Notes: generated by a model from the sequence alone, not told the origin. A stretch of DNA of 64,000 bases from Ilex aquifolium (GCA_951799425.1 OX637395.1:1756501-1820500); one strand, 5' to 3'. Shown: positions 27,656 through 40,862, numbered from the stretch's first letter. Numbers and translations are program-made.

Positions 27656-30123
27656 ACCATTCTTAGTTGTCTTCTTCTTATTGTTATAGTTTTTTCTTCT
27701 TCCTTTTTGTTGTAGTCTTTTTCTTATAGTCCTCTTCTTCTTGTAGTCATATTCTTCTAGTCGTCTTTTTCTTCTTCTTCTTCTTTTAGTCGTCTTTTTC
27801 TTCTTTTTCTTTTTCTTTTTCTTTTTCTTCATGTAGTCTTCTTTTTGTTTTTTTTTCTTGTAGTCGTCTTCTTCCCCTTATAGTCTTCTTCTTCTTCTTC
27901 TTGTAGTGTTATTCTTGTAGTATTTTTATTCTTCTTCTTCTTGTATAGACTTCTTAGTGTTCCTCTTCTTAATAGTTTTGTTTTTTTTTTCTTCTAGTCT
28001 AGTTCTTCTTCTTATAGTCTTCTCGTCGTAGTCTTCTTCGTTTTCTCCTTCTCTTTCTCTTATTCTTATTAGTCTTCTTCTTCTTCTTGTATTCATTTTG
28101 CAATTCTTCTAATTGTCTTCTTCGTCTTGTAGTATTTTTCTTCTTCTTCATCTTCTTAAACTTCCAGTTGTCTTCTTCTTCTTTTTTGTTTATATCCTTA
28201 TTCTTGTAGTTTTCTTCTTCTTCTTGTCTTTTTTTTTTCTCTTCTTGTTCTTTCTTCTTTTCCTTGTAGTCGTTTTCTTGTTCTTTTTTTTAGTATTATT
28301 CTTCTTCTTGTATTTTTCTTCTTTTTCTTCTTCTTGTAGACTACTTCTTCATATTGGAGTCTTCTTCTTCTTCTTTTTAGTCTTCTCCTCCTCCTTCTCC
28401 TTCTAGTAGCCGTCTTCTTCTTCTTCTCTTTCTCCTTTTAGTCTTCTTGTTCTTTTTCTAGTCTTCTTTTTTAGTATTATTCTTCTTCTTGTAGTCTTCT
28501 TCCTCTTCTTCTTTTGTTGTTGTCTTCTTTTTGTTGTTGTTGTACTCGTCGTCTTCTTATTCTTCTTCCTTCTCTTGCAGTCTTATTCGTCTTCTTCTTC
28601 TTGTATTCTTCTTATAATGTTCTTCTTCTTCGTCTTCTTCTACTTGTTGTAGTCTTCTTCTTGTAGTATTTTTCTTCTCCTTATTCTTTTAGTCTTTTTT
28701 TTACTTGTAATCTTTTTCTTCTTATTATTGTTCTTCTTGTTGTAGTCTTCTTGTTCTTCTTTTTATAGTCTTCTTCTTCTTCCTCTTCTTGTAATCTTCG
28801 ACGTCGTCTTCTTCTTTTTAGTCTGCTTCTTCATCTCCTTCTCCTTCTAGTAATCTTCTTCTTCTTCTCGTAGTATTTTTTTGTCTTCTCCTTCTAGTAG
28901 TCTTCTTTTTGTATTCTTTATCCTTTTCTTCTTCATCTTCTTGTTCGTCTTCTTTTGTAGTCGTCTTCTTTTGTTTCTTCTTCTTGTACTCATCTTATTG
29001 TTATTATTGTTGTAGACCTATTCTTGTAGTCTTCTTTTTAATTTTTTTGTTAGTCTTTTTCTTTTTCTTTGTAGTCTTTTTTTTCTTATAGTCTTCATCT
29101 TATTGTAGCCTTCTTCTTCTTCTTGTTGTAGTCTTATTCTTCTTCCTCTTCTTCTTCTTTTTCTTCTAGTCTTCTTGTTGTAGTTTTCGTCTTCTTCTTA
29201 TTCTAGTTTTCGTCTCCTTCTTATTCTAGTTTTCGTCTCCTCCTTCTTCTCCTTGTAGTCTTCTTTTTCATCTTCTTCTTATTATTATTGTTGGTTTTTG
29301 TATTCGTCTTATTTTTGTTCTAGTCTACTTTTTGTTGTTGTAGTGGTCTTCTTTTTCTTCATGTAATCGTAGTCTTCTTCTTCATCTTCATGTAGTCTTC
29401 TTCTTTCTCTTGTAATCTTCTTTTTGTTATGGTCTTCTTCTTCTTAGTAGTCTTATTTTCTTTTTCTTCTTAGAAGTTTTCATCTTTTTCTTCTTGTTGT
29501 GGTCTTCTTTTGCTTCTTCTTGTAGTCTTCATCTTCATCTCTTTCTCCTTCTAGTGACCTTCTTGTTCTTTTTCTTGTATCCTTATTCCCGCCTTCTCCT
29601 TCTAGTATTCTTCTTATTTTTCTTTTTCTTCTTAGAAGTTTTCATCTTTTTCTTCTTGTTTTGCTTCTTCTTGTAGTCTTCATCTTCATCTCCTTCTCCT
29701 TCTCCTTCTAGTGACCTTCTTGTTCTTTTTCTTGTATCCTTATTCTTGCCTTCTCGTTCTAATAGTCTTCTTTATTCTTGCCTTCTTCTCCTGGTAATAG
29801 TCTTCTTTTTATTCTTGTAGTCGCCGTGTTCTTCTTCTTGCAGCCTTTATCTTTTTTTTTCTTCTACTAGTATTCTTCTTATATTTGTTCTACTAGTCTT
29901 TTTCTTTTCTTCTTGTATCATTCTTCTTGAGTAATCTTCTTTTTCTTCTTCCTCTTCTAAACTTATCTTTCTCTTGTAGTATTCTTCTTATTGTTGTAGT
30001 CTTCTTTTTGTAGTCTTCATCATCATCTTTTTCTCCTCCTCGTTGTAGTCGTCGTCCTCTTCCTCTTCTAATATTTTCCTCCTTTTTGTAGTCTTCTTAT
30101 TGTTGTTGTATTCTTCTTATAGG
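27656..30123. repeat. Pyrimidine-strand array (inverted arm)
   Basis: About 2.5 kb in which the plus strand is nearly all T and C: CTTCTT triplets broken by TTGTAGTC. This is the reverse complement of the left array's motif. Leu/Phe/Ser/Val-rich open frames here are artefacts of composition. Confidence 0.95.
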
Positions 30124-30240
30124 TTGGTCTGTGGGTCATGGGTTGACCCATGGGTTATGGGCCAACCCATGGTTGTGGCCACAGGTCAAGTCGTGAGTCA
30201 TGGTCGACTCATGGGTCATGGGTCAACCCGTGGGTCATGG
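30124..30240. repeat. Palindromic GGGTCATGGGTTGACCC minisatellite
   Basis: Short units alternate between GGGTCATGGG, GGGTTGACCC and GGGCCAACCC, so the run is both tandem and self-complementary and can fold back. It sits exactly at the end of the pyrimidine array and is followed by TG-rich GTGTATTAGTAT repeats up to about 30355. Confidence 0.75.
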
Positions 30241-30355
30241 GTGGTGTATTAGTGTTTTTTTTTTGTGTACTAGTGTGTGTATGTTTTGGTGTATTAGTAT
30301 ATATGTGTGTATTTTTTGGTGTAATATTGTGTATTTTTTGGTATATTAGTATATT

Positions 30356-30567
30356 TATTTAATTTTATTACTTGTGTTATTTAATAAAAAGATAAATACT
30401 CAACTCAATGGGTACCCATTTGTAATTCATATTAACCCGCTTAATTAAAATGAATCATATTACCCAACCCATTTAGAACTCATATTAATTAATATAGGTA
30501 CCCAACCCATTTATTTATGAGTGGGTTGGGCGGATTAAAGGGTAATGGGTTAAGATTGCCACCTCTA
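30356..30567. mobile_element. Probable hAT-type terminus
   Basis: AT-rich sequence with GGGTTGGG/CCCAACCC motifs ending in GATTGCCACCTCTA. The reverse complement, TAGAGGTGGCAATC, is a familiar hAT-type end. The left end of such an element was not found, so this is probably a truncated copy that borders the duplicated SET block. Confidence 0.4.
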
Positions 30568-30568
30568 G

Positions 30569-31583
30569 CGCATATAATAGAACTGTAAAATCTTTCAATG
30601 CCTTAGCAAACTTCGGGAAATACTAAATATGTATGTATCGGACCAATTTCTACTGTACAGTTTTCATCAACATCTATTCATCAAAAACATGAATTAATGG
30701 GTGCAAATAATCTTAGATAAGTTTTTGCATTGCAATTCTAAGAAATATACTAGTAAATGAGTTCTCATTTCTCAAGTCCAGGGATGAATGAAGCTACTCA
30801 GCTAGTGTCATAAACCAGAGAGTTTTTTTCTCAATTATATGAAATTAGAGACAATTGGTGGATGGATAACCCAAGATTGCCAATACTTTCCTTAGAATCA
30901 AGCAACATTTTCAATTTTCAAGACCAATACATGGATCACCTACTTATTGCACATTTTACTGTGCATCAACAGTAACAAAACAGAGACTTCAATAGGCAGA
31001 ATACTGGATGAAAAACTTGTTCACATGATATATGCAGAGATATAAATATGTATACAGAAAAGCACAGATGGGGTACAACGATTCAATATTCCCAAGTAGG
31101 TTTTCAAAAAGATTTGCATGTGGATTTCCACATGAAAATTAGTAAACAACTCCTTCATGCATACCTGTATGAATCTCCACCAAGAGTCAAAAGCTTTTCC
31201 ACCAACTTCTTCACTTTATCATAGTAAAGGGATTGCAAATTTTTCTGCCTTCAGTCACATATGCTGTACAGTGAATTTTAGAAAGCAAAATTTCCAAAAA
31301 AAAGTAGCTTGTATAAAATATATCCTGAATTAGACTTATAATTCATATCTGGATCTAGAATGCAATAATGAATAAGCAAAACGATGCAACTCCATAAAGA
31401 CAAATCATTCTTAGTTTTAGTTTTAGTCTATAATGGCTATGTAAGTACATCTACACAATTCAAACAACCCATACAACGAAGCCAATTATCTAGACACAGT
31501 ACCTGCAACTCTGTAGCACGATACAATGAGGTCCCTTTCAGCTCTAAAAGCTCATCATCAGAAAACCAAAGTGGATTTCCAAA
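30569..31583. repeat. Segmental duplication, copy A (paired with 36192-37100)
   Basis: Starts CGCATATAATAGAACTG and runs to GTGGATTTCCAAA. The sequence is close to the copy at 36192-37100 apart from about 200 bp present only here (about 30845-31045). Copies are about 5.6 kb apart in the same orientation. It carries two exons of the SET-domain gene. Confidence 0.9.
31165..31583 (-). pseudogene. SET-domain gene fragment, duplicated exons (copy A)
   Basis: Two minus-strand exons. 31503-31583 encodes FGNPLWFSDDELLELKGTSL and YRATELQ and ends at a GT donor. 31165-31244 encodes KNLQSLYYDKVKKLVEKLL and LTLGGDSY, also with a GT donor. Both are open and in phase, unlike the equivalent exons at 36667-37125. 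The upstream exon is cut at 31583, where the homology with copy B stops, and no later exon follows before the array. It is a partial duplicate that cannot make a full enzyme alone. Confidence 0.75.
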
Positions 31584-32566
31584 ACTAAATCAGTTACTAG
31601 GCAAGCTTAGACCATAGTCTGTGCATGTAATCCCAATGGGGAAACTCGAAATCAGCATCCCTAGCTTCTTAAGTGCGCCCCTGTCTGTCTTGACTACCTG
31701 TTGGGGTTGAATAAACACATATATTAGTGGTCATGGACTCGTGGCATTAACCATAAATATTACATATAATGTTGAAGGTGACCGTACTGAAATACCATAT
31801 ACTTTAAATAGGATTAGAAGGCTGGTACCAGTACCAAACTTCTACATAGATATTTACTATATAATGTGGCCTCCTGCATTCCAATGACAAGAGAAAGTAC
31901 CTCATTTCCTTTGTTACCATAACTGATGGATATCTCTTTCTCGATTTTGAAGGGACTTTGTTCAGCTTTCCAATTGGGAAACAGAAAATACCATGATTGG
32001 TCAGATATCCCGGCAACTTAAAAGGCACAAAGCTTTTCATTAAAATAACCTCAGGTTAGATCAAAATAAAAAGAGGTTAACACCTGCATAATGGACATAT
32101 TCACATAACATCGGGGAGAGGATACTATCAGAAAGACGGTACATAGAGAAACAGGGGCAGAGCCAGCAATTTGGCGTATTGGGGGCAAAAATTTTAACAA
32201 CAATAATATACAATTGTAATTGATTCGGAGACATATTGCATTACTGGCATAGTTTAGCAAAATAAATTGCCTTCAATGTTAAAGACTAATTGTTAATTCC
32301 ATGATGACAATAGATTAGATTCTCAAACTATATCCTAATAGTCTTTCACTTTTAACAAAAGTAGATTAAATTTTTTGAACTAATAATGAACAAAAAAAAG
32401 TGACCCAGTGCATAGGTTACTGCTACTACAAGATTTTGGGAAGGATCAAATTTCTGCAACCTTATCTCGCATGTGAGAGAATGTTTCTGTAACTTAAAAA
32501 ATATTGACGCCTAGATAATAATGGAGAAATCTTACATTCGCAATTGTTCCCGTTTAATTTTCATAT

Positions 32567-32691
32567 GAGCAATTCTATGTGCACCAAATCACTTGCAGTC
32601 GTTGGATTAGTGGGGCCCATCACTGATCCAATGGCTGCAGTTGATTTGGTACAAGTTTTAGTGCACAAATTTGGTGCATAAAGAATTACCA
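32567..32691. mobile_element. Mutator-type MITE nested in the hAT element
   Basis: 125 bp. The inverted ends share AATTCT-TATG-style sequence and GCACCAAAT: left GAGCAATTCTATGTGCACC, right ends GGTGCATAAAGAATTACCA. It is flanked by a perfect 9-bp duplication TTTTCATAT (32558-32566 and 32692-32700). The length of the duplication fits Mutator-like elements. Confidence 0.85.
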
Positions 32692-32725
32692 TTTTCATAT
32701 TATAAAAATAAATTAACAATCGTGA

Positions 32726-32748
32726 GGGGGGGGGGGGGGGGGGGGGGG
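32726..32748. repeat. Homopolymer of 23 G
   Basis: An uninterrupted G run on the plus strand inside the hAT element. It may form quadruplex and is a likely place for sequencing or assembly error. Confidence 0.9.
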
Positions 32749-34279
32749 AATAGGGTTCAAAATGTTTTCTTAAACACATTTTAAGGGACTCAACTAACTA
32801 TATATTAGTGGAGTTCACTTAATTGAGAATAAAAAAAAATTAATCCAAATGTAAAAGATAATTAAGTAAAATAAAATATATAGAGTTAAAATTTATGGGA
32901 TTTTTTTGTGCGAAAAATCTTAAATATAATTAAAATATGTACAAAAAAGGTGTTTGCACAAAAAGATCTGAGTGGGGGCAACTGCCCCCACAAACACCTG
33001 TGTAGCTCCGCCCCTGTAGAGAAAGAAACTTCAGTTGTTGATCCCATTCCATCAACTTCCCCAGTTGCTGCAGCCTTTAAATCTATGCAACAACGTTTGC
33101 AGAAAGAGAAACAAATATAAATATGAATTCTTCAAAGTCCAGTTTGAATAAAAAATGAATCATTGCACAAGCATAATATAAATCCAAGAAAATAGTTAGC
33201 CCTTAATTGGGTACCTCTAGATATTATGTGAAAGATATTTTCAACAAAGAAACAAATTCCAGGTGGATAAACAACAATTATACAGATACAAAAGCTCCTT
33301 AGGAGCAGCAAATTGCATACAAGCAAGATTGGTCTCAAAGTATAAACATCTAAGCATGGCATATAACTCAAATCTATACATAACAGCAAATTATCATTAT
33401 AAAGAATCATCATACAACTGTGAAGGACACACACAGAAGTAAACTAACAACTACAGGTGTGTGTAAACCAAAAAAATAAACAGACAAAGCATTATCTTGG
33501 TTTGCGTCTAAGCAAAAGAACTTCAAATGAAAAGGATGTAATAGTTATATCTTTTAAAGAAGAGGATACGAAAAAGAAGAAAAGCAAGAAAATAGCCAAA
33601 TACTTCCAAATCATAAAATATGGCCACACGACTTTCGGCAAACAACAGAATATAAAAAAATTATAATCGTAAGCAATTTGACTACCATGACTGCAAAAAT
33701 CAATGCCAGGGACAAGCCCCTCTACCCATACAGTCTCTCCTTCTTGCGAAGTTGATGCGATTCCTGACCAGGGTTACCTGGATCGCGGATCGGTTGGGTA
33801 CGTGGTACGGGTACAGGTGCGGGGTACGTTATTGTTTGCGGTGCGTGGTGCGGTGGGGGTAGGCAGTGTTCTCAAGTCAACCAGACACATATGATTCAAG
33901 TACTCAACAGACAGCACATCATGGCATCCGTAGTCTACATCAGGAAATGAAAGGGACATTTCATAGAAAACTAGTGAAGGAAAAATGACCTCACTTCTTC
34001 CACCCTCTCCGTTGGCCAATTCTTCACTGGAATTAACATCGGAAGAGGACCAATGTTTTCTGGTGCTTGAAAAAGTGCTATCTTGCTCCACTGAAACTTG
34101 TGGAAATACATAAGAATGTGGAAGAGGAATATTCAGAGCTCGTGTCCAAAATATGGAATTTGCCCTATGATGATGTCAATTGTGCAACATTAGGTACTTT
34201 CCACAAAACAACATGAAGAACAAAACAACACTTTTGAGAGAAAGAAGCGTACCAAAGGAAGTCTTCGAGACACACTTCA

Positions 34280-36191
34280 CCAGCAAAAAAGACAACAAAA
34301 ATTGCATGCATTAACCGATGAATGATGATCATAAGAAATTAAAATTAGAAACAAGATGATGACAGTAACTTCATAATTTTGAAACAATTTAACATTTAGA
34401 GCTGACTTTCTTAAGTTGAGTCGAATATTTGGGTACCATGTTGCTAAATTATACAATTCACTGTTTTTAGGTGACGAGAAGAAGAAAAGAAAATTTGAGA
34501 GAAGGTGCTACACCCTATGCAGCTTAACAATATACAATTACAAAACACCAATTTTTCTGGCTAAAGCCACATGAAGTTCAAATGGTTGCCCTTGTCGGAT
34601 CTACAACGGAGTTGGAATGCGGTTCTCCTTTAATTTTTTGCTTTTATTGTTTTCTCTTTGTTTTGTATTTGGATTTTATATTTCGTTCCTTTATTTTCTT
34701 CCATAATAAAATTTCTTCTTTGATCTAAAAGGAAAATGGCACTTTATCTATACTTATATGTTATGTTATTGTGTCAGACTATGTTCAATTTCAATCAGCA
34801 TGCAGCCTTTACTTTTCAAATTTAGAGATTCCATTAATTGTGTATCTTATAATATAACATTGCTAATAATTTATAATTAAGCACAATATCAAGCATGAGG
34901 GAAATATCTAAGCATAATATCAAGCATGAGAGAAATATCTAAGCACAATATCAAACATCTGTGTATCCTATCATAACATTGCTAATAATTTATAATTAAG
35001 CACAATATCAAGCATGAGGGAAATATCTAAGCATAATATCAAGTGAACACCGGAACATGTTGACCAAAAATTCAACATTGACCTCAAAGCTAGGTAGCAT
35101 AGACATGGAACTAGGACAAGGGCATGATATGATATAGAAAAACTGGTATGACAAATTGTGGAGAAGTTAGATACAGATGTGTCAAATACAATAGAATATC
35201 AAGGATACATCTCTCCTATTGGTATAACAACACGTGGAACAAAAATATTATTCCATGGAACTCTTCAAATTTCTATATCAACATTTGCATAACATGGAAG
35301 ATAAGCTGACAAACATTACATGCATTATTTCTAGTGTTTGTTATAATTCTACTTCTGCAGCTTAAAAATCCTTCATTCAATGTTTTTTTCGATACAAAAG
35401 AATGGTCATATGCTTGATGGGTTGGACATCTACACAGTGTATGATATGTTTCTAGTAGTTTCGGAGTGCCACGTTTGACAAACTATAGAGCAAGGACATA
35501 ACTCCCCCTAGAAATTGTTCAGGATCTCTTGGCAAAATCATGTCTCACTTGAACCCTAGTAACAATCAAATATTTTGTTTTCCTTAATTGATCTAAGTAT
35601 AGTGTAGTCCACCATATAGTGCTGCACAAACAATTGCTCCCTTGGTTAACTGATACAAATTATTTGAGGTAATATACTATTCAAAAGAATTGACTAACAA
35701 CACCGCAACTTAAATATGAGAATTTTGCTCCATGCTACATGGATTCCTACACATATGTTGCATGTAGGCATATATCTAATTGTCAGGTTCAACTAATCTT
35801 CAACTCTCAGGACAAGGCATTACACTTGGAATGGTTAAGCATAACTTTTTTTATTCTTTTATACACCAGTGTGAGATAATTTACTTTTAGATAATACATC
35901 TCTGGCATCAGTATTCAGTCCTTATGAAATATGTCGATGGGAGAAACTGCAAAAGGAACATATTCAGATCTAGTAAAACAGAGATATGTTGCTCTCACTT
36001 TTAGCAGCTATATTCGATAGATATGCCATGTTCTATTTACCCAAATTGTCTCGTGTTCATCATGAATACTAAGTGCCTATCAACCATGGGTTTCGCTTTT
36101 GTTCTATCGCTTGGACTGCCACTCAAATCATGGCTCATGATATTGGTAAAGAAGCCCTAATACAATTCAATAAAAGAATCCAATACCAAAA
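34280..36191. other. Intron-like region of the SET pseudogene
   Basis: AT-rich, with no exon recognised. It includes the tandem repeat at 34857-35042. The SET exon expected directly upstream of EVCLEDFLW is found only at 36667-36748, so this would be one long intron. Confidence 0.45.
34857..35042. repeat. Nested tandem repeat
   Basis: A unit of about 118 bp beginning with AACATTGCTAATAATTTATA is present about 1.5 times. Inside it a ~31-bp subunit (AAGCATGAGGGAAATATCT with AAGCACAATATC) is itself repeated. Confidence 0.8.
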
Positions 36192-37100
36192 CGCATATAA
36201 TAGAACTGTAAAATCTTTTAATGCCTTAGCAAACTTCGGGAAATACTAAATACGTATGTATCATCCCAATTTCAACTATACTTTACAGTTTTCATCAACT
36301 TCTATTCATCAAAAACATGAATTAATGGATGCAAATAATCTTAGATAAGTTTTTGCATTGCATTTCTAAGAAATATATTGGTAAATGAGTTTTCATTTCT
36401 CAAGTCCAGGGATGCATGAAGCTACTCAGCTAGTATAATAAACTAGATAGTTTTTTTCTCAATTATATGAAATTAGGGAATGTGCATACAGAAAAGCACA
36501 AATGGGGTACAAACATAATAAACTAGATAGTTTTTTTCTCAATTATATGAAATTAGGGAATGTGCATACAGAAAAGCACAAATGGGGTACAAACATAATA
36601 ATTCAATATTCCCAAGTAGGTTTTCAAAAAGATATGAAAAGTAGTAAACTACTCCTTCATACATACCTCTCTGAATCCCACCAAGAGTCAAAAGTTTTTC
36701 CACCAACTACTTCATTTTATCATCATAAAGGGACTGCAAATTTTTCTTCTGTAACATACACCTGCCTTCCGTCACATATGTTGTATATTGAATTTTAGAA
36801 AGCAAGATTTCCAAAAGGTAACATGTATAAAATATATCCTGAATTAGACTTATAATTCATATCTGGATCTAGAATGCAATAATGAATAAGCAAAAATATG
36901 CAACTCCATAATGACAAATCATTCTCTTAGTTTTAGTTTTAGTCTATAATGGCTATATAAGTACAACTACACAATTCAAACAACCCATGCTTAACGAAGC
37001 CAATTATTTAGACACAATACGTGCAACTCTGTAGCACGATACAATGAGGTCCCTTTCAGCTCTAAAGCTCATTATCAGAAAACCAAAGTGGATTTCCAAA
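36192..37100. repeat. Segmental duplication, copy B (paired with 30569-31583)
   Basis: Homologous to copy A from CGCATATAATAG to GTGGATTTCCAAA. It has an internal 80-bp tandem duplication (about 36441-36600) that copy A lacks. The SET exons here carry a stop and frameshifts, while those in copy A are open. Confidence 0.9.
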
Positions 37101-37352
37101 TGTGATTGGCAGCATATCAAGATACCTAACATGATTTTCCACAAGCTATTATTATAACCAACATAAAAGCTTAAAACATGCAATCCAAGAACCAACCCAA
37201 TGGACGGCTAAAAGCCCATTATCAGAAAACCAAAGTGGATTTTCAAATGTGATTGGAAGCATATCAAGATACCTAACATGATTTTCCACAAGCTATTATT
37301 ATAACCAACATAAAAGCTTAAAACATGCAATCCAGGAACCAACCCAATGGAC
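37068..37352. repeat. ~140-bp tandem duplication of SET exon-intron junction
   Basis: Units at about 37068-37206 and 37209-37352 each contain the acceptor, the first part of the LDMLPITF exon and the intron upstream of it. The first unit in reading direction therefore has a truncated exon that ends at the junction. Confidence 0.85.
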
Positions 37353-37917
37353 GGCACACATACGGCTTCCACCGAAGAGTTCTTCCACAGACGTTCCACC
37401 ATCAGAAACAAAATCATCAAGAACCTGTCGTCTACTTCGCCTTCCTCAAACATTGTTCTACAATCAGGTCCCAATAACTATTGGAGACATTTGAAACATA
37501 CTCTTTCCCAATCTATGGTTGTAAGTCTCTTGAGACTTTAAGAGTGAACAGCTTAGATCATAATAGTTACAACCAAGTCCAACGTTATATTTGATCTTGA
37601 TTATTCAATTGAAAATTGTATAACAGGGCATATATATATACCAGAAACCGGAGTCTGTAAACTTGAATATTGGTGGAGGAATATTCTCCTTGGCAAGCAA
37701 ATAAGTTAGCATGACTCAATGGATAGATAGATCAGTCACACTCGTTCAAGCTTTTTAATGAAAACAATAAGAAAAACACGGTTCAACCCTCATAAATATG
37801 CATGTTTATATATATCCAACCAAGAAAACCAATAACATAAAGAGAGAAAGAGCCAGTTGCAGTGATCTTTTTAAAAGACAAACCATACACGAAACACACA
37901 CACACACAGAGTCATAC

Positions 37918-38206
37918 CAGCAGTGTGTTCATCCTCAAGGTCGATTTCTTGGCGAAGGGCTGGTTCTTCGTTTCTGAGCTCGGTAGGGATTGGTTTCCCC
38001 TCTGTAACAAACAAATAAAACCAGAATCGATTCTTGTAATCCAGAATGAAGAACTGGAAACAGAAAAAAAAAATTAAATAAGAAAATCAAAAAGATACCT
38101 ACTATGGCTTCCTTGATTTTGCGCTTCTTCTCGTAAAGCAAACGCTCTTTGCCCTCCAAGCTCTTCCTATATAGGTACTCTCTCCTCAATCTTATGTTCC
38201 TCCTCA
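37918..38206 (-). pseudogene. IMP4 (U3 snoRNP protein) 5' fragment
   Basis: IMP4 is a Brix-domain protein of the U3 snoRNP and acts in pre-18S rRNA processing in the nucleolus. Minus-strand exon 38206-38099 encodes LRRNIRLRREYLYRKSLEGK and ERLLYEKKRKIKEAIV. Exon 38001-37918 encodes GKPIPTELRNEEPALRQEID and LEDEHTA. The GT-AG intron between them is tight and in phase. The usual ATG before LRRN is replaced by AGA with a TGA just upstream, so no start exists. Of the ~290-residue protein only about 65 residues are present, and the Brix domain exons are nowhere in the window. The SET pseudogene begins 460 bp downstream. A dead fragment, unless a rescued transcript exists. Confidence 0.8.
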
Positions 38207-40730
38207 GTCTTCACCCCCTAGACTTTATAGGCGCGTACATTAGCTCGTAGCCAAAAAATTTAATTGTTTCCTAAACCGCCTAAATCAACATTCGACCGTT
38301 GAGAAGCAACTCCAGCCAACACTTATAGCCCATAAACTTGCCTGAAATAAAACGGTAAATTAGAAGGGTACATTAAATTGGATTTAATCGTAAAAAATTA
38401 ATTTAAAAAAATATAAAATAAAAAAATCCTTAGTTTTAGATCTTAATTGTGTACAAGTATATAATTTGAAATTTTCAAATTTTTTTTTTGACATTTGTGT
38501 CCTCTCTTAAATCATGAGATTATTTTTGGAAACTATTTTTTTTTACAAATTATATTTATGTATTAAAAATCTCTTAATATAATGGAATATTTGATTCTTT
38601 CGTTTATTTTGAGAATAATCAGTTGGTTTGAATTTTAAATTTTGCAACAGTATTATTTGTTGTCTTATTCTTTTTCGGCGTGGAAGCAATTTATCAGTGT
38701 AAGTCCGAAACATTATTTCATCTTTATCATTCAATCTAAACAATTATAAGATTTGAATTCATGATTCCATTAGATTTGTGTCTGTCATTTTAAAGGTGAT
38801 TATACTGTTTTTTTTATATGCGAACACTATAACCGAAGTTCATCATGTATATGCGTTCACATTGTAAAAAATTACTTACATAATATATTGTACTGTTATA
38901 TTTTGTCAAACATATATTTGCATATAATTTTATTGTAACAGTTCAACTTTGTTTTGAATTTGTTACCACATCTACAAAACCATTGAACAGTGTATATGTT
39001 ACAGTATTACACTGTCTTTGTTACACTATGCGGGAAAGACAAACTTACATTTACAATGGTGGACCAGTAGAATTTTCCTTTCAAATATGAAACCCTGTAG
39101 ATATTTAAGGAACGATTTAGGGCTTATTGCTGAGAAAGATGAAGCAATTTTTTGATAGGAAGAAGAAGCGGTAACCGTTTTTCGAAGATAAAGCTTTTCA
39201 CGAATTAATGTTTCTAAAATTCAACGGTTAATGTTTATCACTCTGTACCTAATTAATTTTAAGATATATTCCTAAAATCGTTTTTAGGAAAGTAATGTTC
39301 CTAAAAATGTCCGGAGAACCAACAAGACGAGATCATGAAGTTTGTCTTCTACAAAACTATTATTGCAGAAAAATTTCTTTCGTCAAATAAAATTAAGTGA
39401 TTAATCACACAATTGGATTATGAAGAAAGTAAATTTCAAAGTGTCCAAATACTTATCAACAAACTTGTGACATAACATTTTCCTATATTATTATTATGAT
39501 CCAGGAAAGTACCCAAGGGGTTCAAACAGCATTGTTAATAAATAGTAACAAAAACGATATTTGAACACATTTGAATGGGGAAATGTTGCTTTAGTATACA
39601 CATTTTTTTTCGGGTTAATTGCATTAGAGATCACTAAAGTATATAATTTGTCTCATTTTAGTCCCATTATTTTTATTGCATCAGTTTAGTTCCTGAAAAT
39701 ATCGAATATATTTCTATGTGATCTCTCAAGTAGACAACATTCAAATTGCTAACTGTTTTTTATCATAAACTTATTACGTGATACCTAAATATTGGTAAAA
39801 AATAATTTGGGCAGTTTTTTACCACAATTTGGGTAGTTCGTGATCAAAACTATATAATTAGAATAGTTTTTTGACTAAAATTTGGGAAAAAAATTTGTCA
39901 AAAGTTGATGATGCACAAAACAGGATTATGTACAATTAATAGTCGAGGGTATGATATTGATTAATTAATGAAGCAATCAATAGAACAATTAATAAAAGAG
40001 ACAAAGATTGAGTCAACACACAGATGTATAGTGGTTCGGTCAAGATGACATACTCCACTTTAAAGGCGACAACGGTGGCCGGAGGACTTAGTCGAGGTAG
40101 TAGAAGAGAGAGAGCGAGCAATAGTACGCTCAAGGTGAAGTGTGTAAAATCTCTCAACGTGAGGTGTGTAAAAGGCGTGTCCCTCATGTGTAGAGGGCTT
40201 ACAATTTATAGGTATAGAGCCTTGGTTAAGACGGTGGCATGAAGGGATAAGTGACTAGTCATTCGGGGAGGATAGCCACAGCTAAGGATAGGTATAATTA
40301 AAGATAATTTTGATTTTTGAGTAGGTATCATGATGTTTACTCATCACGTGCGCAGCGCTGATCTTCCTAGACTTCTTGAACCTTGGACTGGGCTAAATCT
40401 ATGAACTCGGCTTGACTTGTTCTGTAGCTAATTTGGGCTTACCTATGAATTGAGCCTGGACACGGTTGGATCTGGGCTCATGAAAAGCTATCTACATTAT
40501 TTTTTACCCATATAAAAAAATTCAAAATAATTTTGTCTCCAAAATTCAAAATCGTTATACTTTATTATATAGATTGTACGACAAGTTTATAATAAAAAAA
40601 TCATTAGTAATTTGGAGGACTACATAAAAACATATTTAATATTTTAAGAATTAAAATATTAAAAATAAAAATGAATTTACAGTATAATTAATCCTCTTTA
40701 TTATTATTATAAATGGACAGATTTATGGCG
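38207..40730. other. Intergenic, AT-rich
   Basis: No gene is supported. About 39940-40480 has LTR-like features (TATAGTGGTTCGGTCAAGATG, GAGGGCTTACA, higher GC) and is probably an old solo LTR or retroelement relic, but the ends are not defined. Elsewhere there is AT-rich sequence with poly-A/T runs. Confidence 0.4.
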
Positions 40731-40737
40731 ATTACGA

Positions 40738-40862
40738 GCTTGGATATTGAGTATCGCGTAAGCTGGGCGAATTTCGAACTTCTTCCCGACCAACATGTCA
40801 ACCTGACTCTGAATTACCGGAGGTGAGACTCAATCAGCCATTGAACCACACCCGTAAGGGTC
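40738..40862 (-). mobile_element. Possible tRNA-derived SINE
   Basis: On the minus strand an A-box-like TGGTTCAATGGCTGA is followed about 60 bp later by a B-box-like AGTTCGAAATTC, and the far end runs into an AATAATAATAA tail. No target duplication was identified. A-to-B spacing is a little long for a SINE, so this is tentative. Confidence 0.4.

Larger units (their letters stand above)
32152..33016. mobile_element. Non-autonomous hAT element in a SET exon
   Basis: 865 bp with inverted ends: CAGGGGCAGAGCCAGC on the left, and CAGGGGCGGAGCTACAC as the reverse complement of the right end. It is flanked by a perfect 8-bp target duplication TAGAGAAA (32144-32151 and 33017-33024). There is no transposase. 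It interrupts the SET coding exon: without it and one duplication the minus-strand frame runs EVSFSMYRLSD, as in the family. It contains a smaller MITE and a run of 23 G. Confidence 0.93.
31901..37457 (-). pseudogene. SET-domain protein (Rubisco LSMT-like) pseudogene
   Basis: Resembles the plant SET-domain protein typified, from memory, by Arabidopsis At1g01920, a putative lysine methyltransferase. Exons on the minus strand: 37457-37364 (EVDDRFLMILFLMVERL), 37125-37021 (YLDMLPITFGNPLWFSD), 36748-36667, 34278-34253 (EVCLEDFLW), 34165 downward (ANSIFWTRALNIPLPHSYVF), 33763-33686 (VWVEGLVPGIDFCSH), 33082-33017 resuming at 32143-32084, and 31965-31901 (EKEISISYGNKGNE). The order matches the family. 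Damage: an extra G near 37372, a missing base in the exon at 37045-37065 and an in-frame TAG and a missing base in 36667-36748, an unclear acceptor before 34278, and a hAT element in the coding exon. N-terminal exons and everything after GNKGNE are absent. Confidence 0.85.
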